Translations under genes and position numbers: made by a program | Part shown: in pieces, positions 16,564 to 24,928 of the stretch | Layout: each line of letters starts with the position of its first letter | Numbering within the stretch: position 1 is the stretch's first letter | From: Spirochaetia bacterium | GTDB taxonomy: Bacteria > Spirochaetota > Spirochaetia > Treponematales > Breznakiellaceae | Direction of reading: 5' to 3' | DNA length: 64,000 bases | Assembly (NCBI GenBank): GCA_025997595.1 | Contig: BNUU01000002.1 | Coordinates: forward strand, 62,001-126,000 | Notes under the pieces: model-generated | Databases searched by the model: none | Seen by the model: only the letters and a program-made list of their open reading frames with translations | Told to the model about the DNA's origin: nothing

Positions 16564-16593
16564 TTGCTTTTTACGAAAAATCAGACATACTAT
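16564..16593 (+). promoter_or_regulatory. promoter of the relB-like antitoxin
   Basis: TTGCTT (16564-16569), 18-base spacer, TACTAT (16588-16593). The leader is about ten bases and contains TAGAGG seven bases before the ATG at 16610. Confidence 0.4.
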
Positions 16594-16609
16594 ACATAGA
16601 GGTTTTTAA

Positions 16610-16867
16610 ATGGCAAATCTAAATATCCGGGTTGATGATACGCTCAAGGAACAAGCGGAAGCTGTTTTGGACTATATCGGAATGAGCCTCTCGACGGCGA
16701 CCACCGTGTTCCTGAAACAGGTGGTTCATAGTAACGGTATGCCCTTTGAACTGCGGGCCGACCCCTTTTACTCCCCGGGAAATCAAGAGCGGTTACGGGC
16801 CGCCATAAAACGTATGGATGAAACCGGCGGAACTGTCCATGAATTGATAGAGGATGAGGATGATTAA
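16610..16867 (+). CDS. RelB/DinJ-family antitoxin
   Basis: An 85-residue ribbon-helix-helix antitoxin: a basic N-terminal beta strand (NLNIRVDDTLKEQAEAVL) and the helix GMSLSTATTVFLKQVV, then an acidic C-terminal toxin-binding tail ending ELIEDEDD. TAGAGG gives it a good ribosome binding site. It overlaps the yoeB remnant by eight bases, the normal coupled antitoxin-toxin order. Since the toxin is truncated, this is now an orphan antitoxin that may still repress its own promoter or cross-neutralise other toxins. Confidence 0.88.
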   Translation: MANLNIRVDDTLKEQAEAVLDYIGMSLSTATTVFLKQVVHSNGMPFELRADPFYSPGNQERLRAAIKRMDETGGTVHELIEDEDD

Positions 16868-16982
16868 ATCCTGGGATGATGAGGCTTGGGAAGCCTATAT
16901 CTACTGGCAGACCCAGGATAAAAAGACCTTAAAACGGATTAATAGTCTCCTGAAAGATATCGATCGGCGTAATACTATCTAA
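16860..16982 (+). pseudogene. truncated YoeB-type toxin
   Basis: The 40 codons MIKSWDDEAWEAYIYWQTQD... match the N-terminal half of YoeB-family mRNA interferases (about 84 residues: WxxxAWEDYLYWQ...DKKTLKRIN.LI.DI). The frame stops at TAA 16980-16982, after LLKDIDRRNTI. The catalytic Glu, Arg and C-terminal His/Tyr of YoeB are in the missing half, so the product cannot be an active ribonuclease. The stop overlaps the 3' end of tonB on the other strand, which suggests a deletion fused the toxin gene to the tonB end. Confidence 0.8.
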
Positions 16983-17607
16983 TCCTGAAACTCACCGGAT
17001 ACCGGTACCGGACCGAAACGTTTTCCCCGTTCGCCTGTGCCGGAGATTTGGCGGCGATTCCCTCAAAGGCCTTTACCGCCGCTTCGCCGAAACCCCGGTC
17101 AGGGGGGTCTTCCTTTAAGATTCTGATCTGCCGCACCACACCGGTGCGATCAATAAAAAGTTCCAGGTAGACGGTCCCCTCAATGCCGGAATCGCGGGCA
17201 ATCCGGGGATAGACCATATTTTGGCGTATTTTTATATCATCGAATTGTGGAAGAACAGAAATTTTACTCTGGGGAAGGTAGACTTCCGCCGCCGCAGTAT
17301 TACTGTTGTTTTGCGGGGTCTGAATGGTTCCCGCCGCAACTATCACCTGATTTTCCGGGACCTTGTCGGTTTCGATCATTTTTTCCGCAATGGCTTCCAC
17401 CGCGTTGTTGGGGACTTTTTCCGGTGCGGGCGGCGGAGGGGGAGGCGGGATGTCCTCCATGATGTCGGTAAGCTTCATAACCCGCAGGGGTTCTTTCGCC
17501 GAAAGAGGGGAAGACGGTACATTAAAGGCGAGAAAAAGGATCAATACGGCGTGGATGGCGGTGACGGCAATAAAAAGGAGCAGCCGCAGTTTGTTTTCGT
17601 TACCCAT
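16975..17607 (-). CDS. tonB: TonB-family protein
   Basis: A 210-residue protein that spans the periplasm and passes energy from ExbB/ExbD to an outer-membrane receptor. It has one N-terminal helix (about 8-28: LLLFIAVTAIHAVLILFLAF) and a proline run typical of TonB (EDIPPPPPPPAPEKVP). The C-terminal TonB domain shows YPRIARDSGIEGTVYLELFID, VRQIRILKEDPPDRGFGEAAV and YRYPVSFRIR blocks. It is the last gene of a six-gene minus-strand run and overlaps the upstream exbD by eight bases. Confidence 0.92.
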   Translation of the reverse strand: MGNENKLRLLLFIAVTAIHAVLILFLAFNVPSSPLSAKEPLRVMKLTDIMEDIPPPPPPPAPEKVPNNAVEAIAEKMIETDKVPENQVIVAAGTIQTPQNNSNTAAAEVYLPQSKISVLPQFDDIKIRQNMVYPRIARDSGIEGTVYLELFIDRTGVVRQIRILKEDPPDRGFGEAAVKAFEGIAAKSPAQANGENVSVRYRYPVSFRIR

Positions 17608-18001
17608 TTTTCACCACAAAACTTACCACCCGGTATTGCAGGAGCTGGAGAATGGACAGTACCCCCTGAACCTTTTCAAAGGGGGTGTCCCGGTCGGCAA
17701 TGATATGCAGCCGGGTATCGGGGGCAGAGCGGTAGGTTTCGGCCAGGGTGTTTTCCACGGTACCGGTGTCTGCGGGTGTCCCGTCAAGGTATATCCCGCC
17801 GGAACGGTCGATCCATATTTCGAGGTTCTTTTCCGCGCTGGTCTTTTGCACCATTTTCGCTTCGGGGTAGTCGATTTTTACTTCTTTGCGGTAATTGATA
17901 AGGGACACCAGCATGATAAAGATGAGCAGCAGAAACGCCACATCAGACATGGAGTTAAGGGGAATCGAAAAGTTTTTCCGTTCCCGGCGTTTTATATTCA
18001 T
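17600..18001 (-). CDS. exbD: ExbD-type biopolymer transport protein (second copy)
   Basis: A 133-residue protein with a single N-terminal helix (about 17-38, SDVAFLLLIFIMLVSLINY). It carries the ExbD/TolR Asp at the start of that helix (MSDVAFLL) and a small periplasmic domain (LEIWIDRSGGIYLDGT, RLHIIADRDTPFEKVQGVL). Its ATG overlaps the stop of the preceding exbD as ATGA, and its end overlaps tonB by eight bases, so the genes are translationally coupled. Confidence 0.9.
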   Translation of the reverse strand: MNIKRRERKNFSIPLNSMSDVAFLLLIFIMLVSLINYRKEVKIDYPEAKMVQKTSAEKNLEIWIDRSGGIYLDGTPADTGTVENTLAETYRSAPDTRLHIIADRDTPFEKVQGVLSILQLLQYRVVSFVVKNG

Positions 18002-18399
18002 GGGGACGCCTTCATGGTGAATGAGAAGGCTTCTACTTCCAGGTTCTGGGCCAGCTCCACAAAGGAAACCACCTTTTGCCAGTGCGTTTGGGGATCAACG
18101 GTGAGAACCACCGCCATGTTCGGATGCGCGGCAATGACAGAGCGGATCTCCTGTTCCGCAAATCCTATGTCCCGTACCTCGTTTTGATACATCAGATCCC
18201 CCGCCGCGTCAAGATCAAAACGGAGCAGATCCTCCTTTAAAATAAGCCGGGTGGAATCCTTTGCGGGGAGGTTCATCAGGAAACCCTTATTGACGTTGAA
18301 GCCGGCGATCACAATAAAGTAAATGATCAGCAGAAATGCGATATCGCTTGCGGCGCTGGAATCATCAAAGGGCTTTCGTCTCCGGCGTTTAATGTTCAT
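17998..18399 (-). CDS. exbD: ExbD-type biopolymer transport protein (first copy)
   Basis: A 133-residue ExbD/TolR-like protein with the Asp at the start of its only helix (SDIAFLLIIYFIVIAGF). Its periplasmic domain is LLRFDLDAAGDLMYQN, VVLTVDPQTHWQKVVSFV. It is only distantly similar to the next ExbD beyond the membrane segment, so the pair is more likely to form a heteromer than to be a recent duplication. It overlaps exbB by 11 bases. Confidence 0.9.
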   Translation of the reverse strand: MNIKRRRRKPFDDSSAASDIAFLLIIYFIVIAGFNVNKGFLMNLPAKDSTRLILKEDLLRFDLDAAGDLMYQNEVRDIGFAEQEIRSVIAAHPNMAVVLTVDPQTHWQKVVSFVELAQNLEVEAFSFTMKASP

Positions 18400-19105
18400 C
18401 GAATTCTACCGGTATGGCCTTGTTTTTTTTGTTCACCCCCTGCGCCGTTTCACTGCGGAGGGCGATCTCGGTTATCAGATAGGAACCGCTTTGTTCCACA
18501 TCCGCGGAAAATTTATCGACAAGGTGGGAAAAAATCGAATGGGCGATCATGGCGATGATGGCGATAATAAGGCCGAATACGGTGGTGATAAGGGCCTCGT
18601 AGATGCCGTTTGCCACAATCTGGGCGTTTACCTCGGTGGCCTCCGCGATTGACTTGAAGGCCCCGATCATCCCCGACACGGTACCCAGGAATCCGGTGAG
18701 GGGCGAGAGGGAACCCAGGGCGGTAAGAAAGTTGAAGCCGTTTTCCAGTGAGTTGATGCAGGAGAGGGCTTCGGTCTCCACCGCCTTCTCCACCCGGTGT
18801 TCGGAGAAGCTGCGGCCCTCCGTCAGGCCGGACCTGTCCACCAGGGCGAGGAGAACCCGCGCCCCCATGCGCCGTTTGGTCTGGGCTGAAAGGTATTCCC
18901 GGGCCCCGGAAAGATTATTTGTTCTGATGCATTCGTCAACCTTTGCGGTAAGATCGTCCAGCCGCAGGTTATGGTAGCCCAGGTAGATGACCCGCTCCAG
19001 GGCGATGGCGATTACGGCAATCGAGAAAAAGAGGAGGGGCCACATGAAGATGCCCCCCATTCTGAAAAGTTCCAACAGGGAAAAGGATGCGTTCCCGCTT
19101 TCCAT
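18389..19105 (-). CDS. exbB: ExbB/TolQ/MotA-type proton channel protein
   Basis: A 238-residue protein with three membrane helices: one near the N-terminus (MGGIFMWPLLFFSIAVIAI) and two near residues 130-200 (LTALGSLSPLTGFLGTVSGM, LITTVFGLIIAIIAMIAH). The GLLGTV-like motif (GFLGTVSGMI) and the EALITTVFGL motif are the family hallmarks. It forms the proton-driven motor with the two ExbDs. A GAGG ribosome binding site precedes the ATG, and the gap to the lipoprotein gene upstream is seven bases. Confidence 0.92.
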   Translation of the reverse strand: MESGNASFSLLELFRMGGIFMWPLLFFSIAVIAIALERVIYLGYHNLRLDDLTAKVDECIRTNNLSGAREYLSAQTKRRMGARVLLALVDRSGLTEGRSFSEHRVEKAVETEALSCINSLENGFNFLTALGSLSPLTGFLGTVSGMIGAFKSIAEATEVNAQIVANGIYEALITTVFGLIIAIIAMIAHSIFSHLVDKFSADVEQSGSYLITEIALRSETAQGVNKKNKAIPVEFDEH

Positions 19106-19112
19106 AAAAACC

Positions 19113-19997
19113 TCACTTAACCTTAATCAGGGTAATGTCTTTATTCAGGGAGGCGATAAGCGCGTCCCATTCATAATCAAAGTATATCCAGGATAGCGCT
19201 TCTTCCCAATCCCGTAAAAGGGTCCCCGAATCCCGGACCTTGTGCAGCTCTTCGGGGAAACGGGCCCGGGTATAGGCCGTGTTCCATTTGACATCATCGG
19301 CAATAACCCATACCGCGTTTTCTTTGGACCAGTCCGGGGGACGCTTTCTGTGAGAAACCAGCTCCGGCAGGAGTATGGGTTTCCAGTATTTGTCAAAGGC
19401 ATCCTGATCTTTAAATTCCCCCTGGGCGTTTTCTGTGTGCATCCATTCGGTCAGCGCGGATATCCGCTCCTGCCGGTTGCGCAGTGCGGTGAACGCCTGA
19501 TCGCCGCTTATCCGGTTATTGTCCCGGCGTATCTTTCCTGCGGTGACAGACACCTTTATTACGGGCATATCCAGATGGAGTGTGGCCCCCGTTCCGGTTA
19601 CCGTAAAAATTCCGCCCCCGGAAAGTCCCAGGGTAAACTCGTTCCACCCGGTCAGGTTGGGGCTGAGAAAGTACAGGGAATCAAGCTGAAAGCTTCCCCC
19701 GGTGGACAGATTCATAATTTCAGAGAGATTCGGCAGGGTGCCGCGGATACGCAGATTCGGTACGGCATCGCTGGTGATGGCGAGAAATTCTTCCCCGCCC
19801 TTCTCCCGCATAAGGGAGACCCGTATCCCCTGTTTCGGCTGCTCCCGGTACACCCCCAGAACTTTTTCCTTAAAGGCCGAACCCTCCAGCACATGGGCGC
19901 TCTTTTCGACCAGGGTGCTGCATCCTGATAAGGTCATTACAAGAAACAGCAATGCGCCTGTGGCTTTCAAAGTACCTCTCAGCATCTTGCTCCTCAT
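19113..19997 (-). CDS. lipoprotein of the TonB cluster, function unknown
   Basis: A 294-residue lipoprotein: basic start, hydrophobic segment (ATGALLFLVMTL) and lipobox LSGCS. The mature protein has beta-rich parts (GGIFTVTGTGATLHLDMPVI) and a C-terminal helical, Trp-rich region (YWKPILLPEL, WEEALSWIYFDYEWDAL). I do not recognise the family. The ATG at 19997 follows the receptor stop directly (TAAATG) and has GGAG seven bases upstream. A second in-frame ATG at 19985 has GAGGAG close in front, so the start is uncertain by four codons. Its place between receptor and motor suggests a role in the same uptake system, for example as a substrate-binding lipoprotein. Confidence 0.8.
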   Translation of the reverse strand: MRSKMLRGTLKATGALLFLVMTLSGCSTLVEKSAHVLEGSAFKEKVLGVYREQPKQGIRVSLMREKGGEEFLAITSDAVPNLRIRGTLPNLSEIMNLSTGGSFQLDSLYFLSPNLTGWNEFTLGLSGGGIFTVTGTGATLHLDMPVIKVSVTAGKIRRDNNRISGDQAFTALRNRQERISALTEWMHTENAQGEFKDQDAFDKYWKPILLPELVSHRKRPPDWSKENAVWVIADDVKWNTAYTRARFPEELHKVRDSGTLLRDWEEALSWIYFDYEWDALIASLNKDITLIKVK

Positions 19998-22700
19998 TTA
20001 ATAGCTCCACTTAAAACCGAATGACACCATGGGAATAGGCAGACCGAAGGAAGCGGAATTGGTTCCCACATCCTCCTTGCCGGTGTACTCATTGTAGGTG
20101 GTATCGGTTGTTTGGGGCCTATACACCAGGGACAGCAGATTTTCTGCGCCCAGGTATATTTCCGTCTGCACCTTGCCTTTCTTGTTGAAAATAAAGAAGG
20201 AAAATTTGACATCCAGCGGGATGGACCATGCACTCCGGGTTTTTTCCCGGCTTATGACAGGCCGGCCGAATTTTTGTATGATCACTTCATTACCATCTGC
20301 ATCTTTCACGGGTATGTATTTTTGTGTCGCCTCATCCCAGTCGGCTTGCTGCACCGGGTAGGGGATAACGGCGCCATAGTTTATTTTTGTGATGGGCAGG
20401 CCTGAGGCAAAACCGAAACGGATGGCGATGTTGAAGCGCTTGACCGGTTTTATGTTCAGCACCAGGTTGAAGTTGTGGAACCGGTGGAAGGAAGGGTAGT
20501 ACCATTCATCTTCTTCCTCCTCCGGTTCGCCAATTCCGCCGAAGCTGAATTTGCTGTGTGTGGGCTCATGGTATTTGGCGTGGGTAAAGGTATAGGAAAT
20601 CCAGCCGTCTATATACCGGGACTGCATTTTCTGCAGCTGTAAGTCGAAGCCCCAGATTCTGCCGTCCCCGTCAAATCCGAATCCCACATCAACACTGCTG
20701 GAATTGAGATCCGCCAGGATATGGGCGCGGTTAAAAACGTACTTGAAATACCCTTCGATATTAAAACTGAAATCCCCGGCAAAATCAAGTTTAGTCCCGA
20801 TTACGGAAGTCCAGGATCGGTTCAGCTTCATATCATTCAGTCCCCTATTGTTCCCCTCGATAAAGGATATGTTTTCGTTCATCGATGAAAAGAGGCCGGT
20901 GCCGATGGTGGCGGTAAAGGATTCGAGGAAGTCTGCAACCCCAAAGAGGTCCTTGTTTTTAAGGATGCCGAAATCCAGGTTGAGCCGGGGATTCCACACG
21001 GGCCTGGTCACCACATCAAAATCTCTGCCCTTAAAGTAGAGGTGATCCATTCTGATCCCCGCCTCCGCGCCGAAACGCTGATTGGGGCTTGTGTATTCCA
21101 CGAGGGTATAGGCGGAAGTGGTAAGCCCATGGTTGTTTACATCAACAATTTTGGCCATGGGCCGGATCACCGCGGCGTTGAAGAGGCTCTTTATCTCCAG
21201 ATTGTTATACCTGGGATCAAAAGGTGTGCCGGGAATATGCCGTATGAATTGTTCCAGAAAGATATCCACATTTTCGTACTGCCGCCAATTGGTGTAGAGT
21301 TCCTGCAGCCCCGCGGCAAGGAGAAAGCCCTTGCCCAGATCCCAGTCCATATCAAAGCGCCCCTGGGCATTGAAAACATAATTGTCCGAATCAATCCCCG
21401 CACTGAGGTTCGGCGCGTGGTAGGATTTTGCGGTAGTTAGTCCAAGGTTGCTTACCAAAGTCGGAAAGGCGTCCAAAAATTTTTGATTGTAGTGAACTTC
21501 CACATCATTATTGATAGCCCCTTCGGCGATAAGTTCGGTATACCCCGCGCCGGCGGTCGCCTTGAGTACCATTGCGGGCATGGGGTTGTAGGTCAGGCCC
21601 GCTATGCCGAAGCCCTGGTAGTTATGGTAATCAAAATCCATATCCACGCTGCCCGAAATCCCGTCATCCCCCAGGAGACTGTCCTCATCATAGGAGGTAT
21701 GGTAGGCGGCGCCGACGCCATCGCTGCCAAAGAAGCCGTTCAGGGTTAATTCAAGGTCCGTGTTAAACCGGTAGTTTCCCGACAGGGCGGCGCTCCTGAT
21801 GTAGGGGGCGGTGGAGACCGCGTTGATAAGGCTCAGGGTTTCATTTTCCGGCATGGCCTTGCTTAATTGCTGGGCCGCCCATACCAGGGTATCCCAATAG
21901 GTGACCTTACCCATCAACAGGATACCTCCCTTGCCCCCCAGGGGGAAGGAGAGGTTGAGGCTCAGGGCGCTGGTGGCAAAGCCCAGATCCAGTTCGGTCT
22001 CGGCGGGGTCCGCTTTTTTGGAAGTGACCTCCAGAAGCCCGGAGATCGTGTGCCCGTAGCGGGTGGAAAAGACCCCGTGGGAGAGCTGGGCGCTGGCGGT
22101 CATTTTTGGCTCGAAGATTGAAACGCCGCCCCCCCAGTGGTAGGGCCGGGCCAGGTAGAACCCGTCCAGGGCCGCCATGAGGTCCCCGGGGTCGCCCCCG
22201 CGGATAGAGGGCATGGCGTTGAACATCCCCGCGTAGCCCACCCCCGGCAGGAGCTTGATCGAGGTCATCACATCTTCGATGATGCCGATTTCCGAAGTGC
22301 GGGCCAGATCCGGGCCGGAGATGGCAACGCTGCGGCCGCTCCGGGACTCGCTCACCCCCGGCCGGCTGGCTTCGATCACCAGCTCGCTGTTTTCCATGAC
22401 CCCGCTGAGGCGCAGCCCAAGGGTAACCTGATCTTCCCCGCGGCCGATGCTCAGCCTGCCGTTTTCGTAGCCCGGATAGGCCCCCTGGATCACCACCTGC
22501 TTTTCATCGGGAACGGAAATAACCACCTTGCCGTTTTCATCGCAGTGGTATTCCGCCCCGTCCCAGGAACGGATAAGGGCCCCCTCAAGGGGGATATTGA
22601 GGTCCCGGTCTTCAACGTATATTTCCACATCCCGGCCAAAGAGGGGAGAAGCGGCAAAGCCCAAGGTAATCAACAAAATACGGGTAAACCGCCTTCTCAT
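19998..22700 (-). CDS. TonB-dependent outer-membrane receptor
   Basis: A 900-residue outer-membrane protein. It has a signal peptide (ILLITLGFAASPLFG) and an N-terminal carboxypeptidase-regulatory-like beta domain (residues about 25-95). The plug domain (about 110-230) contains DVMTSIKLLPGVGYAGMF, PSIRGGDPGDLMAALDG and RYGHTISGLLEVTSK. A long beta-barrel ends in an aromatic residue (SFGFKWSY). The ligand cannot be told; no iron or vitamin marker gene lies beside it. It is the first gene of the six-gene TonB run and has a promoter of the leaderless type. The Rrf2 regulator and a membrane protein lie just upstream in the same direction. Confidence 0.92.
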   Translation of the reverse strand: MRRRFTRILLITLGFAASPLFGRDVEIYVEDRDLNIPLEGALIRSWDGAEYHCDENGKVVISVPDEKQVVIQGAYPGYENGRLSIGRGEDQVTLGLRLSGVMENSELVIEASRPGVSESRSGRSVAISGPDLARTSEIGIIEDVMTSIKLLPGVGYAGMFNAMPSIRGGDPGDLMAALDGFYLARPYHWGGGVSIFEPKMTASAQLSHGVFSTRYGHTISGLLEVTSKKADPAETELDLGFATSALSLNLSFPLGGKGGILLMGKVTYWDTLVWAAQQLSKAMPENETLSLINAVSTAPYIRSAALSGNYRFNTDLELTLNGFFGSDGVGAAYHTSYDEDSLLGDDGISGSVDMDFDYHNYQGFGIAGLTYNPMPAMVLKATAGAGYTELIAEGAINNDVEVHYNQKFLDAFPTLVSNLGLTTAKSYHAPNLSAGIDSDNYVFNAQGRFDMDWDLGKGFLLAAGLQELYTNWRQYENVDIFLEQFIRHIPGTPFDPRYNNLEIKSLFNAAVIRPMAKIVDVNNHGLTTSAYTLVEYTSPNQRFGAEAGIRMDHLYFKGRDFDVVTRPVWNPRLNLDFGILKNKDLFGVADFLESFTATIGTGLFSSMNENISFIEGNNRGLNDMKLNRSWTSVIGTKLDFAGDFSFNIEGYFKYVFNRAHILADLNSSSVDVGFGFDGDGRIWGFDLQLQKMQSRYIDGWISYTFTHAKYHEPTHSKFSFGGIGEPEEEEDEWYYPSFHRFHNFNLVLNIKPVKRFNIAIRFGFASGLPITKINYGAVIPYPVQQADWDEATQKYIPVKDADGNEVIIQKFGRPVISREKTRSAWSIPLDVKFSFFIFNKKGKVQTEIYLGAENLLSLVYRPQTTDTTYNEYTGKEDVGTNSASFGLPIPMVSFGFKWSY

Positions 22701-22736
22701 ACTATTGAAAGTACCTTACGGGGGGAAAGAATTCAA
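22701..22736 (-). promoter_or_regulatory. leaderless-type promoter of the TonB receptor
   Basis: On the minus strand: TTGAAT (22731-22736), 17-base spacer, TACTTT (22708-22713), seven bases, ATG at 22700. The -10 is weaker than in the other examples. Confidence 0.35.
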
Positions 22737-22738
22737 CA

Positions 22739-24262
22739 TTAATCGCTGTCAAACACAATCTTACCCAACTCCGAATCCCCCGGGTTTATGGCGGCGCGGT
22801 ACCTGGCAAGGGCGTTTTTTTCCCGTTCCAGTTCGTTGAAATGGTAGCGGGTTGCCCCCTCGCTGTCCACCTCAACTTCGGGCATGGAGTAGGAACCCAT
22901 TTCCTTGATGATCCTGTCCTGGGCGGCAATGAGCTTTTTGGGGCGGCATTCGGGAACGGCGCTGTCGATGTCCCGGCTTTGGATGCCCCGGATTACCGAC
23001 CAGATCTTCTGGAAGCCGGTTTTGCGGAGATTCCCCAGTTTGATGTCCTCGTTTTCCTTTTTTTCCCGCCGCAGCCTGAGGGCGGGGATGAGCCAGAAAA
23101 GGACGGAGAAGGCCAGGGGCACGATACCCAGACCCACGGTGAGGAAGGGCAGGGGATTATCGGTGACTGCGGTGAGCAGCACCCAGGCCACTTTGTAGAG
23201 GTAGGAGTAGGGGGCGCCCGCTTCCATGACCATCCGGCCCCCGGCTGCCGCAACCATGCGGACAGGCCCGGTGGCGGCGGACTGGTACAAAAAGTAGCCC
23301 CCGAAAAGTAAATTCACCGAGTTGATAATGCCGAACCAGGTGTTCATCTTTTTTTCGTTGGCGGAGAATTTCCTGAGCCTCCGTAAGGGGGCGCTGGCCC
23401 CGGCGAAGGAGCGGTCGGCCCGGTCCTGCCGTTTGAGGAGTTCATCAAAGCGGTAGAGGATGGTCCCATCCTCGGCAGATTCCGGGCTGCCGCCGAACTC
23501 GGAACAGCAGGCCATGATCCCGGCCTCCGCTTCGGCCGGGGGCTGGCCCGTAATGGCCATGTATTCCGGGAGGGAGATGACCCCCCGGTTGGCCTGAATA
23601 TAGGCGATGACCGCCTTTTTTTCCGCCGTACCGGCCTCCCGGTTGGGATCGGTTTCCCCAAAGACAAAGGAAAAAATCGCCCTGTACAGAGGTCGTCCCT
23701 TGGGGCGGCCTTGGTCCGGGCGTATGCCGCCATAGTATCGGCGATCCATGGACTTGGTCAGTTCCGAATAGAACCAAATCCTGATAATGAAGTTAAGGAT
23801 ACTGGAAGTAAGGTACAGGCCCCCCAGGCCGCTGCCCCGGGAGCGGTTGTTTGAACTGGAAGAATTTGCCGCCATGGAAAGTACCAGGGCTGCCAGGGCG
23901 AGGAGCATGAAAAACACAAAATAGCCCACCAGCATCAGCATGATCCAGACCTTGAAGAACCAGGAGGCAAGGGCGCCCAGGCCCTTGATGAATTTTCGGG
24001 TGAATTTTTGCAAACCCGGCCGGAAGCCCCGGTAGCGGCTGGTAAAGCCCTGGGGAAAGGAGTAGAGGATCTCCCCGGAGGAGCTAACCTCAAGGCGGGC
24101 GGAGTATTCATCCGCCGCGCGGGGAACCAGTTCTTTTACGGTGTTTAAGGGCAGGGCGGTGGCGGCAGCCACATCCGCTACGGTGGCCCCCTTTTTCCGT
24201 TTTTTCAGGGCCTCCGTAACCTTGGCATAGGAGGCCCAATCGGAGCCCTTACGAAGCTTCAT
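22739..24262 (-). CDS. membrane protein with three winged-helix-like modules
   Basis: A 507-residue protein, family not recognised. The N-terminus (GATVADVAAATALPLNTVKE...SSSGEILYSFPQGF) resembles a helix-turn-helix followed by a beta wing. A similar unit recurs at about 205-275 (GVISLPEYMAITGQPPAEAE...EDGTILYRFDELL), and a shorter one near the C-terminus (YSMPEVEVDSEGATRYHFNEL). Membrane helices lie between them (about 103-130, 145-165 and a pair near 305-400). The gene starts inside the end of the rrf2 gene (14-base overlap), so the two are almost certainly co-expressed. A membrane-bound partner of the Fe-S/redox regulator is a guess from this linkage. Confidence 0.75.
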   Translation of the reverse strand: MKLRKGSDWASYAKVTEALKKRKKGATVADVAAATALPLNTVKELVPRAADEYSARLEVSSSGEILYSFPQGFTSRYRGFRPGLQKFTRKFIKGLGALASWFFKVWIMLMLVGYFVFFMLLALAALVLSMAANSSSSNNRSRGSGLGGLYLTSSILNFIIRIWFYSELTKSMDRRYYGGIRPDQGRPKGRPLYRAIFSFVFGETDPNREAGTAEKKAVIAYIQANRGVISLPEYMAITGQPPAEAEAGIMACCSEFGGSPESAEDGTILYRFDELLKRQDRADRSFAGASAPLRRLRKFSANEKKMNTWFGIINSVNLLFGGYFLYQSAATGPVRMVAAAGGRMVMEAGAPYSYLYKVAWVLLTAVTDNPLPFLTVGLGIVPLAFSVLFWLIPALRLRREKKENEDIKLGNLRKTGFQKIWSVIRGIQSRDIDSAVPECRPKKLIAAQDRIIKEMGSYSMPEVEVDSEGATRYHFNELEREKNALARYRAAINPGDSELGKIVFDSD

Positions 24263-24683
24263 TTTCCTCAGCCGGATCGTTTTTTTCGATAATGGACGCC
24301 AGGGTCAAGCCGCTGAAATAGGTGTTTACTATCTCGGTTAAATCCCCCCATATCTTGTGGCTGATGCAGGAATCTATCTGGCCGCAGGTTTCCGCATGCC
24401 TGTCGCAGAAGGTAATGCCCAGATCTTCCCCCGCAGCGTCAAGGATGGCCTTGACGCTCAGTTCATTCAGGGGGCGGGCAAAAGAGAAGCCCCCCCCGGG
24501 CCCCCGGACAGAAGAAACGATCCCCGCCTTTCGGAGCCTGAAAAAGATCTGCTCAAGGAACACGGAGGAGATAGCTTCAGTTTCCGACAGGGTATTAATC
24601 GATACCGGTGACCCATCCTTACCAAGTTTTGCCAGCGCCAGAGTCGCCCGGAGCGCATAACGGCCCCGTGTGGTAATTCTCAT
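24249..24683 (-). CDS. Rrf2/IscR-family transcription regulator
   Basis: A 144-residue winged-helix regulator: MRITTRGRYALRATLALA, then SVFLEQIFFRLRKAGIVSSV and RGPGGGFSFARP, typical of Rrf2. Cys93, Cys100 and Cys106 (C-X6-C-X5-C) sit where IscR binds its [2Fe-2S] cluster, so a cluster-sensing function is likely. The ATG at 24683 is chosen as the family N-terminus; the frame extends 22 codons further without homology. Upstream, the direct pair TATA-N8-TATA in AT-rich sequence (near 24701-24720) may be an operator. It overlaps the membrane-protein gene downstream. Confidence 0.9.
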   Translation of the reverse strand: MRITTRGRYALRATLALAKLGKDGSPVSINTLSETEAISSVFLEQIFFRLRKAGIVSSVRGPGGGFSFARPLNELSVKAILDAAGEDLGITFCDRHAETCGQIDSCISHKIWGDLTEIVNTYFSGLTLASIIEKNDPAEENEAS

Positions 24684-24859
24684 GGAGAACCACCCCCTTT
24701 CCCTATAAATTTGAGTATAATAATAATGTATTTTTATAAAAAAGTACATTCTTTTTATTTAAAAACGTCGGAATTCAGGAAAAAAGGTATGAGGGTTGTT
24801 CGATAAGCAGCCTGTATCCGGAGGAGACGGTTTTTTCCGGTTTGCTATTTTATTCCCGA

Positions 24860-24928
24860 TATAGTACTATGATGAAAATACAGGGGCTTTTGGGTGGGAA
24901 GGCAGAAAAAAAAGAGAAAAGAGGCTGA
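24860..24928 (+). other. -10 box, alternative start and short frame in front of the cyclase
   Basis: TATAGT (24860-24865) lies six bases before an ATG at 24872, the same spacing as other starts in this window. That ATG opens an 18-codon frame (MKIQGLLGGKAEKK...) which stops at 24926-24928. It crosses a run of eight A (24906-24913) and is one frame off the cyclase. With seven or ten A the frame would run into the cyclase. The long gap 24684-24859 otherwise shows only AT-rich promoter-like sequence. Confidence 0.45.
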
